A stretch of DNA of 64,000 nt from Danxiaibacter flavus (GCF_041060425.1 NZ_JAULBC010000001.1:868001-932000), one strand, 5' to 3'; shown: positions 17,963 through 28,174, counted from the first letter of the stretch. The notes: generated from the letters alone by a model not told the origin. Program-made: numbers and translations.

Positions 17963-20362
17963 ATGTTTGAGAATTATTTCAAGATTGCCTGGAGAAATTT
18001 GTGGAGGAATAAGCTATTCTCCGTTATAAAAATCCTTGGCCTGAGCATTGGTCTTACTGTATGTATGCTCATTTTGCTGTATACAAAAGATGAGCTGAGC
18101 TATGATCAGTTCAATGAAAATAAAGCACAGATCTTTCGCATCATTCAAACCTGGCAAATAGGGAAGGAGCAGTCACAGGTTATCGGCACGACAAACAGTA
18201 TCATGGGCGAGACCTTTGCAAAGGAAATTCCGGAAATTCAACAATACATAAGGGTTAGCGGAGCCAATGTAACAGTTAAAAAGGACGATGAAGTGGTAAC
18301 AGAAAGCCCCTTATGTGTCGATGAGAATTTTCTGTCTGTATTTACTTTTCCATTATTAAGAGGCAGCACGAGAACCGCGTTGAAAGACCCGCATTCTGTT
18401 GTTTTGTCAAAAGATATGGCGAAGAAATATTTCGGCACTACTGATGTGGTTGGCGAAACGATGCAGCTTAAAATAGACAATGAGTTTGAAAATTTCACCG
18501 TAGCTGCGGTTGCGGAAAATTTCCCGGAAAATTCATCACTTAAAGCGGGTATGTTGCTGCCGTATAAATGGTATGAAAAATTCAATAATAATGTTGATTG
18601 GGTTGGTGGCAGCATCAACGGCTTTGTGTTGATCTCTCCGCAGGAGAATATTAAAACAATTGTCGGTAAAATGCAGGCTGTGTTTGATAAGAACACGAAA
18701 GACCACTTGCTTGAACTGAAACAAAAACAAGATCTGACAATTAATATTAAACTGGATCTGCAACCACTTTTGGATATTCATCTCAGCACAAAAGCAGGTC
18801 CCGGGAACGGTATGTCAGATGGCAGCAAGCCGGTTTATTCTTATGTGCTCACCTGTATTGCTATTTTTATCCTGATCATTGCATGCATCAACTTTATAAA
18901 CCTGGCAGTGGCGCAATCACTCAAAAGAAGCAAGGAGATCGGCATCCGGAAAGTGGTGGGGAGCACCAGGAAACAATTGGTAAAACAGTTTCTTGTTGAG
19001 TCATTTGTTGTCGCACTTGTTGCCTTTGCTCTGGCAATTGTGCTAACAATAATACTGTTGCCATTCTTCAATCAGCTTGCCAACAAGAAATTAAGTCTCT
19101 CATATCTTTCAGATGGTTATTTGTATGCGGGTTATTTTCTGTTGTTGATGCTAACTGCTTTTGTTTCCGGTTTCTACCCTTCCCTTGTGTTGTCAGCTTT
19201 TCAGCCGGTTAAGGTATTATACAGCAGGCAGAAGTTAACGGGCCGGAATTATCTTACAAAAGGATTGATCGTATTACAGTTTACGCTCGCCATCTTTCTG
19301 ATCATCGGCACATTAACCGTCAATAGTCAGTTAGATTTCCTGTTACACAAAGACCTCGGATTTGATAGTAAGGGAATGGTTCGTTTGAATATCCCTGTAA
19401 ATAATTCAAGTAACAATTTACCGGATCTTTTCAAAAATGAGTTACTAAACAAACACAACATAATAGCGGTAGCTGCAAAAAATGGTGGACGGAGTATTTC
19501 AAGCATGAAGGCAAATGGCAAAAAGTTGACTATTGAGAACAACCGGGTAGATGATCAGTATTTTCCCGCATTTAAAATACCGTTTGTAGCCGGAAGAAAC
19601 TTCTCTGCAGACTATCCTTCCGACATAAGTGCATCTGTTATCGTGAATGAAGCTTTTGCAAAAGAAGCCGGTTGGAAAGCCGGTGAAGCTGTAGGTAAGG
19701 TTGTATATAATCATGATGATAAAAACAACCCGGTGACAATAATTGGCGTAGTGAAAGATTATCATTTTCTTTCTCTGAAGGAAAAAATTTCTCCTGCATT
19801 TTTTACGATGGATACCACTTTCAACTACGGAGAAATTTGGGTGAAGATTGGCTCGCAGGACGTTCCTAAAACGCTCGCATTGCTGCAAAATACATTCAGT
19901 AAGTTGGTGCCTTATTATCCCTATTCCTATCAGTTTATGGATGACCTGAACGCAAAGAATTATGAAGTGGAAACCAAATGGAAGCAGATCATCAGCATTG
20001 CTTCCGGGTTGTTCATTTTCATTTCTTGTATTGGATTATTGGGACTGGTTATTTTATCCATAGAACAGCGAACCAAAGAAATTGGTATTCGTAAAGTGCT
20101 CGGCGCGGCAGTTTCAAAAATCCTCATTTTAATTTCACGGGAATTTGTCGTTCTGATCTCCATAGCATTTTTAATTGCTGTTCCTGTCGGTTATTATTTC
20201 ACTGACAAATGGTTACAGGCCTTTGCCTACAGGATCAATGTTGGTTGGTGGATCTTCGCAATAGCAGGTTTGGGAACGTTGCTCATTGCTTTGCTTACGC
20301 TAAGTTTCCAGGCAATTAAAGCAGCAACGGCGAATCCCGTTAAAAGTCTCAGAACTGAGTAA
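17963..20362 (+). CDS. ABC transporter permease, tandem MacB-like/FtsX type (P7)
   Basis: 799 residues. Motifs are KEIGIRKVVGSTR (~324) and KEIGIRKVLGAAV, where Ala-Ala replaces Ala-Ser. The first periplasmic domain is lysine-rich near its end (LLELKQKQDLTINIKLDLQ is the last strand region) and is followed by a glycine-rich linker before the second helix. The fourth helix has VSGFYPSLVLSAF. The start is well fixed: Met-Phe-Glu-Asn-Tyr-Phe aligns with the family, and the GCTGATA leader ends CTAAATCT immediately before it, exactly as for P10. Confidence 0.92.
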   Translation: MFENYFKIAWRNLWRNKLFSVIKILGLSIGLTVCMLILLYTKDELSYDQFNENKAQIFRIIQTWQIGKEQSQVIGTTNSIMGETFAKEIPEIQQYIRVSGANVTVKKDDEVVTESPLCVDENFLSVFTFPLLRGSTRTALKDPHSVVLSKDMAKKYFGTTDVVGETMQLKIDNEFENFTVAAVAENFPENSSLKAGMLLPYKWYEKFNNNVDWVGGSINGFVLISPQENIKTIVGKMQAVFDKNTKDHLLELKQKQDLTINIKLDLQPLLDIHLSTKAGPGNGMSDGSKPVYSYVLTCIAIFILIIACINFINLAVAQSLKRSKEIGIRKVVGSTRKQLVKQFLVESFVVALVAFALAIVLTIILLPFFNQLANKKLSLSYLSDGYLYAGYFLLLMLTAFVSGFYPSLVLSAFQPVKVLYSRQKLTGRNYLTKGLIVLQFTLAIFLIIGTLTVNSQLDFLLHKDLGFDSKGMVRLNIPVNNSSNNLPDLFKNELLNKHNIIAVAAKNGGRSISSMKANGKKLTIENNRVDDQYFPAFKIPFVAGRNFSADYPSDISASVIVNEAFAKEAGWKAGEAVGKVVYNHDDKNNPVTIIGVVKDYHFLSLKEKISPAFFTMDTTFNYGEIWVKIGSQDVPKTLALLQNTFSKLVPYYPYSYQFMDDLNAKNYEVETKWKQIISIASGLFIFISCIGLLGLVILSIEQRTKEIGIRKVLGAAVSKILILISREFVVLISIAFLIAVPVGYYFTDKWLQAFAYRINVGWWIFAIAGLGTLLIALLTLSFQAIKAATANPVKSLRTE

Positions 20363-20687
20363 ATACAAATAATTGACAATGGATAATTGACAATTGAGAA
20401 TGATGGACCAGAAGGTTTAGAGGACGGATACCCTTAGTAACTGACAATTTTTATTGTGCGGTGACATGGCTGATAGCTAATAGCTGACAGCTGATAGCTC
20501 CCGCCCCTGCTCGCTTCCGCACACGAAGTGTTCGTTTTCGTACACCTGCTGATGGTGAACCACACTCAAATCCCTTATAAATAAGGGTTTCAGATATTGG
20601 CATACGTGTTGGATAATTTTACCGGCGAATTGTGCGCTGCCCAAAATTGTGTGAAAAGGATAGACTTAGTCAATTAAAATTTACAAC
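20363..20687. other. Spacer P7-P8 with tail, GCTGATA repeat and a promoter-like region
   Basis: AATTGACAATGG words follow the stop. GCTGATAGCTAATAGC words lie at 20467-20503. From about 20520 the sequence is not repetitive and carries dyads and a sigma-54-like site (see the separate entry), plus a small CCCTTATAAATAAGGG palindrome near 20573-20588. No gene is visible. Confidence 0.55.
20528..20613 (+). promoter_or_regulatory. Possible sigma-54 promoter with upstream dyad before P8
   Basis: At 20597-20613 is TTGGCATACGTGTTGGA. It keeps the GG and the 10-base spacing to the -12 element of sigma-54 promoters, with GG for the usual GC at -12. About 50 bases upstream, GTGTTCGTTTTCGTACAC (20528-20545) is a near-perfect dyad, placed where an NtrC-type activator could bind. 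It lies 75 bases before the P8 start. This is a pattern match by eye on one site; the other permease spacers I scanned do not show it. Confidence 0.35.
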
Positions 20688-23051
20688 ATGTTCAGGAATT
20701 ACCTTAGGACCACGTGGAGATCGTTGCAGAAGAACCGGATTTTCAGTTTTATCAATATTGTTGGTCTGGCCATTGGGATTGCTTGCGCGGCATTCATCTT
20801 TCTTTGGGTCGAAGATGAGGTCACTTACAATCATTATTTTAATAAAAGGGATAATCTCTATAAAATTAAAGATCGTCAAACCTATGACGGTAAGACCTTT
20901 ACATTTGACGCAACCCCGGGTCCGTTAGCGGAAGGTATTAAGCGTGAAATTCCGGGTATAAAGAATACCGCCCGTTCAAGCTGGGGCGATCGTGTGCTGT
21001 TTTCACTAAATGAAAAAAATACCTACGAACAGGGCGCTTATGTGGACTCTTCTTTCTTTTCCATGTTTCAACTGGACTTCATAAAGGGAAACCCGGCGCA
21101 TGTGTTTGATCAGTTGTATGCTGTTGTATTGTCCGAAACCCTCGCAAAAAAATATTTTAACTCAGCCGATGTTATCGGTAAAACGCTGAAGATAAATAAT
21201 GATCAGGAGTATATTGTTACAGGGGTTATCAAAGATCTTCCCAAAAACGTTTCGTTCAAATTTGACTGGCTTTCTCCTTTTCAGATTGTTTTAAACAAAA
21301 CCTCCTGGTTAAAAGATTGGGGAAGTAATGGTATTGTAACATACGTAGAAACCGAGCCCAATGCCAGTGTTGATGCGATAAATAAAAAATTGTACGGGTA
21401 TATACAAACAAAAGGTAAGGACCTGAATGCAAGAATGTCCATTTACCCCATGAGCAGGTGGCGTTTATACGATAGTTACGAGGATGGTAAAGAAGTTCCC
21501 GGCAGAGTAAAATATGTGAAGCTGTTTAGCCTGATAGCATGGATCATTCTCCTGATAGCCTGCATCAACTTTATGAATCTTTCAACTGCGCGCTCAGAAA
21601 AACGCGCACGGGAAGTAGGTGTTAGAAAGGCGCTTGGAGCGAACAGGCCAGGCCTCATACTACAGTTTATAGCCGAGTCTCTGATCATGAGCTTTATCTC
21701 AGTGTTGCTCGCTATTACAATCATCTATCTTGCTTTACCTGCCTTTAACAACCTGGTAGATAAGCAACTTACCGTTCAGCTTTTCAAACCGGTACATATC
21801 ACTGCATTGTTTGTTATTACCGTTCTTTGCGGATTGATCGCCGGTAGTTATCCTGCCTTTTATCTGTCATCCTTCCATCCGGTAACAGTGCTGAAAGGGC
21901 TCAACCTGAAACTCGGTAACAGTGCGGGTTTCATTAGAAAGGGACTTGTTATAGCACAGTTTGCCGTATCGGTGATTTTCATTATCAGTACAATTATTAT
22001 TTACAGACAAATTCAACATGTTAAGAGCCGTGATATAGGTTATAATAAAAGTGACCTGGTTTATATGAACCTTACAGGCAACATGAAGCAGAATTTCGAT
22101 GTGATAAAAAATGATCTTCTGCAGACCGGTCTTGTAGAAAATGCGTGTTTAAGTCATAACCTGGTATTGAATCTCGGTAGTAATTCGGGAAATTTTAGCT
22201 GGGAAGGAAAAGATCCCAGCAAGGAAATTTTGATCACAATCGAAGCTGCAAGCCCCGAATACGTCTCAACCCTGGGTATGCAGATTAGAGATGGACGGGA
22301 TTTCTATGCCGATGTAAAATCTGATAGTAATAACATCATCATCAATGAGTCGCTTGCAAGGATCATCAATAAGAAAAATATTGTCGGGTCTGTTATCTCC
22401 AGGGGTGATGGCAGCCGTTATACCGTTGTTGGAGTGGTGAAGGACTTTCTTTATAATGACATGTATTCGTCGCCCGCACCACTGATCTTGTTTTCAGATA
22501 AAACAAAATATGTAAACGAACTCACTGTTCGCCTGAAGCCCCGGACAGACCTGAAATCTGCATTGGCAAAAATGGAGGATGTGGTAAAAAAAGATAATCC
22601 GGGCTATCCGGTTGAATACAAGTTTGTGGATGATACATTCAGCAAAATGTTTCAATCAGAAAGCCTGATCGGAACTTTAGCCGGCTTGTTTGCAGTGCTT
22701 GCAATTCTTATCTCTTGTCTTGGATTGTTCGGATTGGCTGCATTTACCGCTGAGCAACGCAAAAAGGAAATCGGTATCAGAAAAGTGTTGGGTGCCAGCG
22801 TGCAGGGAATGGCTGCATTGCTTTCAAAAGAGTTTCTGCAGTTAGTGGGTATAGCTTGCCTGGTCGCATTCCCGATAGCCTGGTGGATGATGCATAATTG
22901 GCTGCAGGGCTACAACTACAGGGTTGAGATCAGCTGGTGGATATTTGTTGCCGCAGGCGTGCTTTCAGTATTGATTGCATTACTTACCGTTTGTTTCCAG
23001 GCAATTAAGGCAGCTATTGCTAATCCCGTGAAGAGCCTTAGAACTGAATAA
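20688..23051 (+). CDS. ABC transporter permease, tandem MacB-like/FtsX type (P8)
   Basis: 787 residues, closest in this array to P3 (see the shared blocks there). Motifs are EVGVRKALGANR (~309) and KEIGIRKVLGASV. The first periplasmic domain is short and ends with MSRWRLYDSYEDGKE. Apart from the P6-P7 MITE region and the P10-P11 spacer, this gene has the longest non-repetitive upstream region in the array, with the promoter-like elements described above. It may therefore head its own transcript covering P8 and the following genes. Confidence 0.92.
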   Translation: MFRNYLRTTWRSLQKNRIFSFINIVGLAIGIACAAFIFLWVEDEVTYNHYFNKRDNLYKIKDRQTYDGKTFTFDATPGPLAEGIKREIPGIKNTARSSWGDRVLFSLNEKNTYEQGAYVDSSFFSMFQLDFIKGNPAHVFDQLYAVVLSETLAKKYFNSADVIGKTLKINNDQEYIVTGVIKDLPKNVSFKFDWLSPFQIVLNKTSWLKDWGSNGIVTYVETEPNASVDAINKKLYGYIQTKGKDLNARMSIYPMSRWRLYDSYEDGKEVPGRVKYVKLFSLIAWIILLIACINFMNLSTARSEKRAREVGVRKALGANRPGLILQFIAESLIMSFISVLLAITIIYLALPAFNNLVDKQLTVQLFKPVHITALFVITVLCGLIAGSYPAFYLSSFHPVTVLKGLNLKLGNSAGFIRKGLVIAQFAVSVIFIISTIIIYRQIQHVKSRDIGYNKSDLVYMNLTGNMKQNFDVIKNDLLQTGLVENACLSHNLVLNLGSNSGNFSWEGKDPSKEILITIEAASPEYVSTLGMQIRDGRDFYADVKSDSNNIIINESLARIINKKNIVGSVISRGDGSRYTVVGVVKDFLYNDMYSSPAPLILFSDKTKYVNELTVRLKPRTDLKSALAKMEDVVKKDNPGYPVEYKFVDDTFSKMFQSESLIGTLAGLFAVLAILISCLGLFGLAAFTAEQRKKEIGIRKVLGASVQGMAALLSKEFLQLVGIACLVAFPIAWWMMHNWLQGYNYRVEISWWIFVAAGVLSVLIALLTVCFQAIKAAIANPVKSLRTE

Positions 23052-23234
23052 TGTGCAAATGTGCAAATATGCAAATGTGCAAATATGCAAATGTGTGAAT
23101 ATGCAAATGTGTGAATATGCAAATGTGCGAATATGCAAATGAGTATATCTGGAATGTTTGATGCTGAGGATGAGACAAGAACAATATAACATACACAAGC
23201 TGAAAGCTGATAGCTGATAGCTCAAAGCAGATCT
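23052..23234. repeat. AATGTGCAA/AATATGCAA tail and GCTGATA leader between P8 and P9
   Basis: From the stop codon to about 23140 the sequence is nearly pure AATGTGCAAATATGCAA, the longest such run in the window. A GCTGAAAGCTGATAGC leader (23199-23228) ends just before the P9 ATG. Confidence 0.75.
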
Positions 23235-25658
23235 ATGTATTTCAAAACTATTTGGAGACGCCTGATACGCAATAAAGCCTTTTCGTTCATTAATATTTTT
23301 GGACTGGCAATAGGCTTAACATCCTGTCTGCTCATCGTTATGTACATACTGGATGAAAGCAGCTATGACCAACACCATAAAGATGGCGACAGGTTATTTC
23401 GCATTGCATTAGTAAGCAATAAGGTAGAAACATGGGCGGCCGCGGCTGCGCCACTTGCTTTTACAGTAAAAAGCAATTTGCCGGAAATTGAACAATCTGC
23501 CAGGTTGATGACTTTTCCTGATATCGCTAAAATGCTTATCCGCAACAAGAATACGAGCGATCAAAAACAATTTTTTGAAACCAATGGCTATTATGTCGAT
23601 TCAACTTTCTTTCAGCTTTTTACCTACAACTTTGTTTATGGAAACGGTATGGCGGCACTGAATGCGCCTAATACAATGGTCATTTCCAAAGAAATGTCCG
23701 AACGTTTTTTTGGAAAAGAGAATCCTGTCAACAAGCCGCTTTCCGTTAATACACCATTCGGTGAATTCAATTACACAGTAAAAGCTGTTTTTGACAACTC
23801 AACTTACAAGTCACACATTCCTGCGAACTATTTTCTTTCCATGCGCAACCAGGACATGTGGAACTGGGTAACACAGCAAACAAACCTGGTTAGCAACAAC
23901 GTATTTTATACCTATATAAAACTGAAGTCACAGGTTGATGCAAAACAATTCGGGACGAAGCTGAATACATTCTTTGATAAACAAGCAGGTGAGGAAATGA
24001 AGACGTTCGGTTTTAAAAACACACTTTTTTTGCAGCCTGTTAAAGATATCTATCTGCATTCAGCTATAGGTAATGAGATTAGGCCCAATGGTGCCATTAC
24101 TTATTTATATATACTCGGATCAATAGCCGCATTCATATTGGTTATTGCCTGTATTAATTTTATGAATCTTTCAACTGCCCGTTCTGAAAAACGCGCCAGG
24201 GAAGTAGCTGTGAAGAAAGTGATAGGGGCAGGCAGACGTTTATTGGTCTGGCAATTGTTGGGTGAGTCTTTTATTATGTGCATTGCAGCCCTGGTGATTG
24301 CGATAGCCTTTACAAGCATCTTGCTGCCTTATTTCAATGCGCTTACACATAAAAATATCCGGTTGGCAGATGAACCGCGTCTGATCGTTTGGATTGCCAT
24401 CATTACACTGGCTACAGGTTTGTTTGCCGGCATTTATCCGGCATTTTATCTGTCCTCTTTTAAGCCGGTTCAAATTCTAAAAGGTAAAATCATTAACAGC
24501 TTTTCGGCAACGGCTTTGCGGAAAGGATTGGTAGTTTTTCAGTTTGCTATTTCTGTTTGCCTGGTGATTGCTGCTGTTGTTATCTGGAAGCAGTTGAACT
24601 ACCTGGATCACCAGCAACTTGGTTTTAATACAGAACAGAAATTGGTGCTGCCGTTGCAGGATGGCTATCTGAATAGTGAAAGCAATTACACTGCTTTAAA
24701 AAATGAACTGTTACAACAGCCTGAAGTGAAAGCCGTAACATGTGGTTCGGCATATCCGGGAATTGTTAATCTGAATGATATGCTTTTCTTTGCGGAAGGC
24801 AAAGCAAAAGATGATAATGTTGATGTGCATACAGCTTCCATCGGTGAGAATTATATTGAAACGATGGGCTTTCAATTGCTGAGTGGCAGGTCATTTTCAA
24901 AAGATTTTACTGCTGATTCTTTAAGCATTATTTTAAATGAAACAGCGGTAAAACAGCTCGGTTACACTGCAGAAAACGCTATTGGCAGAAAAGCAAATTA
25001 TAATATTGGAAAATATCATGGTGCCTTACAAATAGTCGGCGTTGTTAAAGATTTCAATTTCGAAAGCCTGCACAATCACATTGAACCTTACGGTTTTACT
25101 ACAACTACTTTTGGCAGCAGGTTTGGTTACCTGATCGCCAATCTCAATACAAAAGATTATGCCCGTGCGATCAATAAAATTGAGCACGTATGGACCAAAC
25201 TAAACCCTACAGTGCCGTTTCGCTATTCTTTTGTAGATAAGGATTTTCAGCACAATTATGAAAAGGAGCAGCTAACGTCAAGACTCGTAACATACTTTAC
25301 CATCATTGCAATTCTGATCGCCTGCCTTGGATTATTTGGCCTTTCAATATTTGCCGCTGAGCAAAAAAGAAAAGAAGTCGGGATCAGAAAAGTACTCGGT
25401 GCTTCTGCAGGACAAATCTCATTGCTCTTGTCGAAAGAGTTTATCACATTGGTTGTTGTCGGTGTGGTCATAGCATCGCCTGTGGCATGGCTCATTATGA
25501 ATAAATGGCTGCAGGGATTTGCTTATCGTACAAGTATAAGCTGGTGGATGTTCGCCGTTGCGGGCTTGTCCGCAGTTTGTATTGCTTTTTTTACCATCAG
25601 TTTTCAATCGATAAAAGCGGCGTTGGCGAACCCGGTGAAGAGTTTGAGGACGGAGTAA
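23235..25658 (+). CDS. ABC transporter permease, tandem MacB-like/FtsX type (P9)
   Basis: 807 residues. The N-terminus starts Met-Tyr-Phe-Lys-Thr, so the first few residues found in most copies (Met-x-x-Asn-Tyr) are missing; no in-frame start exists just upstream. The first coupling motif is changed to REVAVKKVIGAG (~321), with Ala for the otherwise invariant Gly of EVGVRK; the second is normal (KEVGIRKVLGASA). The fifth helix region has VCLVIAAVVIWKQLNYLDHQQLG. These differences are compatible with a working protein; the Gly-to-Ala change is at the ATPase contact loop and could alter coupling. Confidence 0.91.
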   Translation: MYFKTIWRRLIRNKAFSFINIFGLAIGLTSCLLIVMYILDESSYDQHHKDGDRLFRIALVSNKVETWAAAAAPLAFTVKSNLPEIEQSARLMTFPDIAKMLIRNKNTSDQKQFFETNGYYVDSTFFQLFTYNFVYGNGMAALNAPNTMVISKEMSERFFGKENPVNKPLSVNTPFGEFNYTVKAVFDNSTYKSHIPANYFLSMRNQDMWNWVTQQTNLVSNNVFYTYIKLKSQVDAKQFGTKLNTFFDKQAGEEMKTFGFKNTLFLQPVKDIYLHSAIGNEIRPNGAITYLYILGSIAAFILVIACINFMNLSTARSEKRAREVAVKKVIGAGRRLLVWQLLGESFIMCIAALVIAIAFTSILLPYFNALTHKNIRLADEPRLIVWIAIITLATGLFAGIYPAFYLSSFKPVQILKGKIINSFSATALRKGLVVFQFAISVCLVIAAVVIWKQLNYLDHQQLGFNTEQKLVLPLQDGYLNSESNYTALKNELLQQPEVKAVTCGSAYPGIVNLNDMLFFAEGKAKDDNVDVHTASIGENYIETMGFQLLSGRSFSKDFTADSLSIILNETAVKQLGYTAENAIGRKANYNIGKYHGALQIVGVVKDFNFESLHNHIEPYGFTTTTFGSRFGYLIANLNTKDYARAINKIEHVWTKLNPTVPFRYSFVDKDFQHNYEKEQLTSRLVTYFTIIAILIACLGLFGLSIFAAEQKRKEVGIRKVLGASAGQISLLLSKEFITLVVVGVVIASPVAWLIMNKWLQGFAYRTSISWWMFAVAGLSAVCIAFFTISFQSIKAALANPVKSLRTE

Positions 25659-25789
25659 TGCAATGAATGTGCGAATGTGTAGATGTGCAAATGTGCGAAT
25701 AAGGAGATGGAAATCAATGTTAACAGGAACGAGGTACAATTATAATAACCAGGCTGAAAGCTGATAGCTGACAGCTCATAGCTAAATCT
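25659..25789. repeat. AATGTGCGA tail and GCTGATA leader between P9 and P10
   Basis: ATGAATGTGCGAATGTG words follow the stop (25661-25701). GCTGAAAGCTGATAGC words (25752-25784) end CTAAATCT directly before the P10 ATG. Confidence 0.7.
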
Positions 25790-28174
25790 ATGCTTAAGAA
25801 CTATCTGTTACTTGCTGTAAAGAATTTCCGGAAACAGAAAATGTTTTCGTTGATTAATGTGCTGGGTTTAACCGTTGGTATAACCTGCTGCTTAATGATC
25901 TTTCTGTTTATTACCAATGAATTCAGTTATGATAAGTTTCATAAGAACGGAAACAACATCTATCGAATAATGCGCGTTGGCAATATAGATGGCGTTGTAA
26001 AGAATATTCCTTGGGTATCTCCTATGTATGGTCCTACATTAGCGAGCGATTATCCTGATATGGTGCAAAAAACAACGCGCGTCTCTCCCGATAATGACCT
26101 GGTGACCTATAATAACATTTCTTTTAATGAAAAGAAAATTTACCTGGTTGACAGTAACTTCTTTCAGTTCTTCAGCTTCAAATTATTAAAGGGAAATCCG
26201 GCAGGCGTGTTGAGTGAGCCTGGCAGCATTGTAATGACAGCCTCCGCAGCAAAAAAATATTTTGGCAATGATGATCCCATTGGAAAAACGGTTGAGCTAA
26301 ATAAGAAGCTGCGCTTGAAAGTAACCGGTATTGCGGAAGATGTTCCGGTGAATTCTCATCTTGAATTTGACATGGTTGTGCCAATTGCTAACTGGAAGAA
26401 TGAAGGTTGGATGAATCAATGGCCCGGCAACAACCTGTTTGTTTATCTCCAGTTAAATCCTGCGGTAAAGCCTGAGCAATTAATTAGCCGCTTTCCCGCG
26501 TTTATGGATAAATACCTGGGTAAGTTTTATAGAGAAAATGGTTTCAAGATGGATCTAACGATGCATCCGCTAAAGGATATTTATTTTGAAGGCGAATCGC
26601 CCTGGGATAATGTTAAGCACGGCAGCAAAAAGATGGTGTATGTTTTTATGAGTATCGCCGCGTTGATTTTGATTATTGCCTGCATCAATTTTATGAACCT
26701 CGCAACTGCGCGTGCAACAGACAGGTCTAAGGAAGTGGGGCTGCGCAAAGTAATGGGTGCAGTTCGGCGTCAACTGGCATTACAGTTTATTTTTGAATCA
26801 CTGTTGTTCGCTACACTGGCTTCTGTTCTCGCACTTGTTTTATTGCAACTCATTATGCCGGCTTACACTAATTTCCTTGGTTATAAATTACCTTCTTATT
26901 GGAATGATCCCAGGGTATACCTGTTTCTTCTTGGTGTGATTGTAGTAGTCGGTTTACTTGCCGGAAGTTATCCTGCATTATTGATGTCTTCTTTTTCTCC
27001 TATTGAATCACTGAAAGGAAAACTGAGAACAGGAAAAGGAGGTGCATTTTTTAGAAAGACATTGGTTGTTTTCCAATTCGGTATTTCTGTATTGCTCATT
27101 ATTAGTGTTACCATTGTAATGAAGCAAATGCATTACCTGCGTACCTCTGACATGGGCTTTGATAAAGAACAATCCATGATCGTCAGGTTAGACAACCACG
27201 ACATCTGGGAGAAAAAGATCCAGTTTAAAAACCAATTGCAGGCTGATCCTTCCGTGGCGAATGTTTCGGTGATGACGGGCGAACCGGGAGGCTTTCATGA
27301 CAGTTATGGATTTGACGTGCAAGGCAAGCCCGGTGAACGAATGATGTTTAATACGGAGTTTGCCGATTTTGAATATGTTCCAACGCTTGGATTGAGAATT
27401 ATTGCAGGAAGAAATTTTTCTTCACAGTTTCCAACCGATTCAACTAACGCTGCCATCATTAACCGTGCAGCGGCGATTAAGATGGGTTATACACCGGAGC
27501 AGGCTATTGGTAAGTGGATCAAGAATTTAAGCCAGGATAGTTTGCCAAGAACAATTGTTGGCGTTGTAGAAGATTATCATTTTGCATCATTAAAGCAAGT
27601 GATAGGGCCACTGGTTATTTCAACAAAAAAAGATGATAGAAGGCTCGTGGTCATCAAACTTAAGTTGACAAATCTTCCTCAGGCAATTGATCGCATCAGA
27701 AAGATCTACACATCAGAGGTGCCGGATTATCCTTTTGAATACACATTTCTTGATGAGCGTTTCAATAAGTTGTATAAATCCGAAGCAAGCCAGGAAACGC
27801 TATTGAGTGTATTCTCCATTATAGCGATTTGTATTGCCTGTCTTGGATTATTCGGGCTTGCATCTTATACAGCCATAAAAAGAACAAAAGAGATCGGTGT
27901 TAGAAAAGTGCTGGGCTCATCCGTTGAAAATATTGTATTGTTGTTGTCTAAAGATTTGTTGAAGCCTGTTTTGTTGGGAACACTTATCGCTGTTCCTTTG
28001 GGATATTTCGTGATGCAAAAATGGTTGCAGAGCTTTGCTTACAAGGTGGATATTCATTGGTGGATGTTTGCTATTGCTGCAATGATCGCAGTAATGATAG
28101 CTTTGTTCACCGTGAGCGTTCAGGCTGTTAAAGCGGCGCTGGCAAACCCGGTGAAAAGTCTGAGAACGGAATAA
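25790..28174 (+). CDS. ABC transporter permease, tandem MacB-like/FtsX type (P10)
   Basis: 794 residues. Motifs are KEVGLRKVMGAVR (~315) and KEIGVRKVLGSSV. The region after the second helix reads ATARATDRS instead of STARSEKR. The first periplasmic domain is tryptophan-rich near its end (NWKNEGWMNQWPGNN, then SPWDNVKHGSKKM). It ends ANPVKSLRTE. Unlike its neighbours it has no AATTG/AATGTGCGA tail; a shortened relative of the MITE-like element begins 17 bases after the stop. Confidence 0.92.
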   Translation: MLKNYLLLAVKNFRKQKMFSLINVLGLTVGITCCLMIFLFITNEFSYDKFHKNGNNIYRIMRVGNIDGVVKNIPWVSPMYGPTLASDYPDMVQKTTRVSPDNDLVTYNNISFNEKKIYLVDSNFFQFFSFKLLKGNPAGVLSEPGSIVMTASAAKKYFGNDDPIGKTVELNKKLRLKVTGIAEDVPVNSHLEFDMVVPIANWKNEGWMNQWPGNNLFVYLQLNPAVKPEQLISRFPAFMDKYLGKFYRENGFKMDLTMHPLKDIYFEGESPWDNVKHGSKKMVYVFMSIAALILIIACINFMNLATARATDRSKEVGLRKVMGAVRRQLALQFIFESLLFATLASVLALVLLQLIMPAYTNFLGYKLPSYWNDPRVYLFLLGVIVVVGLLAGSYPALLMSSFSPIESLKGKLRTGKGGAFFRKTLVVFQFGISVLLIISVTIVMKQMHYLRTSDMGFDKEQSMIVRLDNHDIWEKKIQFKNQLQADPSVANVSVMTGEPGGFHDSYGFDVQGKPGERMMFNTEFADFEYVPTLGLRIIAGRNFSSQFPTDSTNAAIINRAAAIKMGYTPEQAIGKWIKNLSQDSLPRTIVGVVEDYHFASLKQVIGPLVISTKKDDRRLVVIKLKLTNLPQAIDRIRKIYTSEVPDYPFEYTFLDERFNKLYKSEASQETLLSVFSIIAICIACLGLFGLASYTAIKRTKEIGVRKVLGSSVENIVLLLSKDLLKPVLLGTLIAVPLGYFVMQKWLQSFAYKVDIHWWMFAIAAMIAVMIALFTVSVQAVKAALANPVKSLRTE

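Noticed and set aside
23052..23140. CRISPR or coding low-complexity gene in the AATGTGCAA run
   Set aside because: The period is under ten bases with no spacers, and open frames across it only encode repeated His-Ile-Cys-Thr-Phe-like words.
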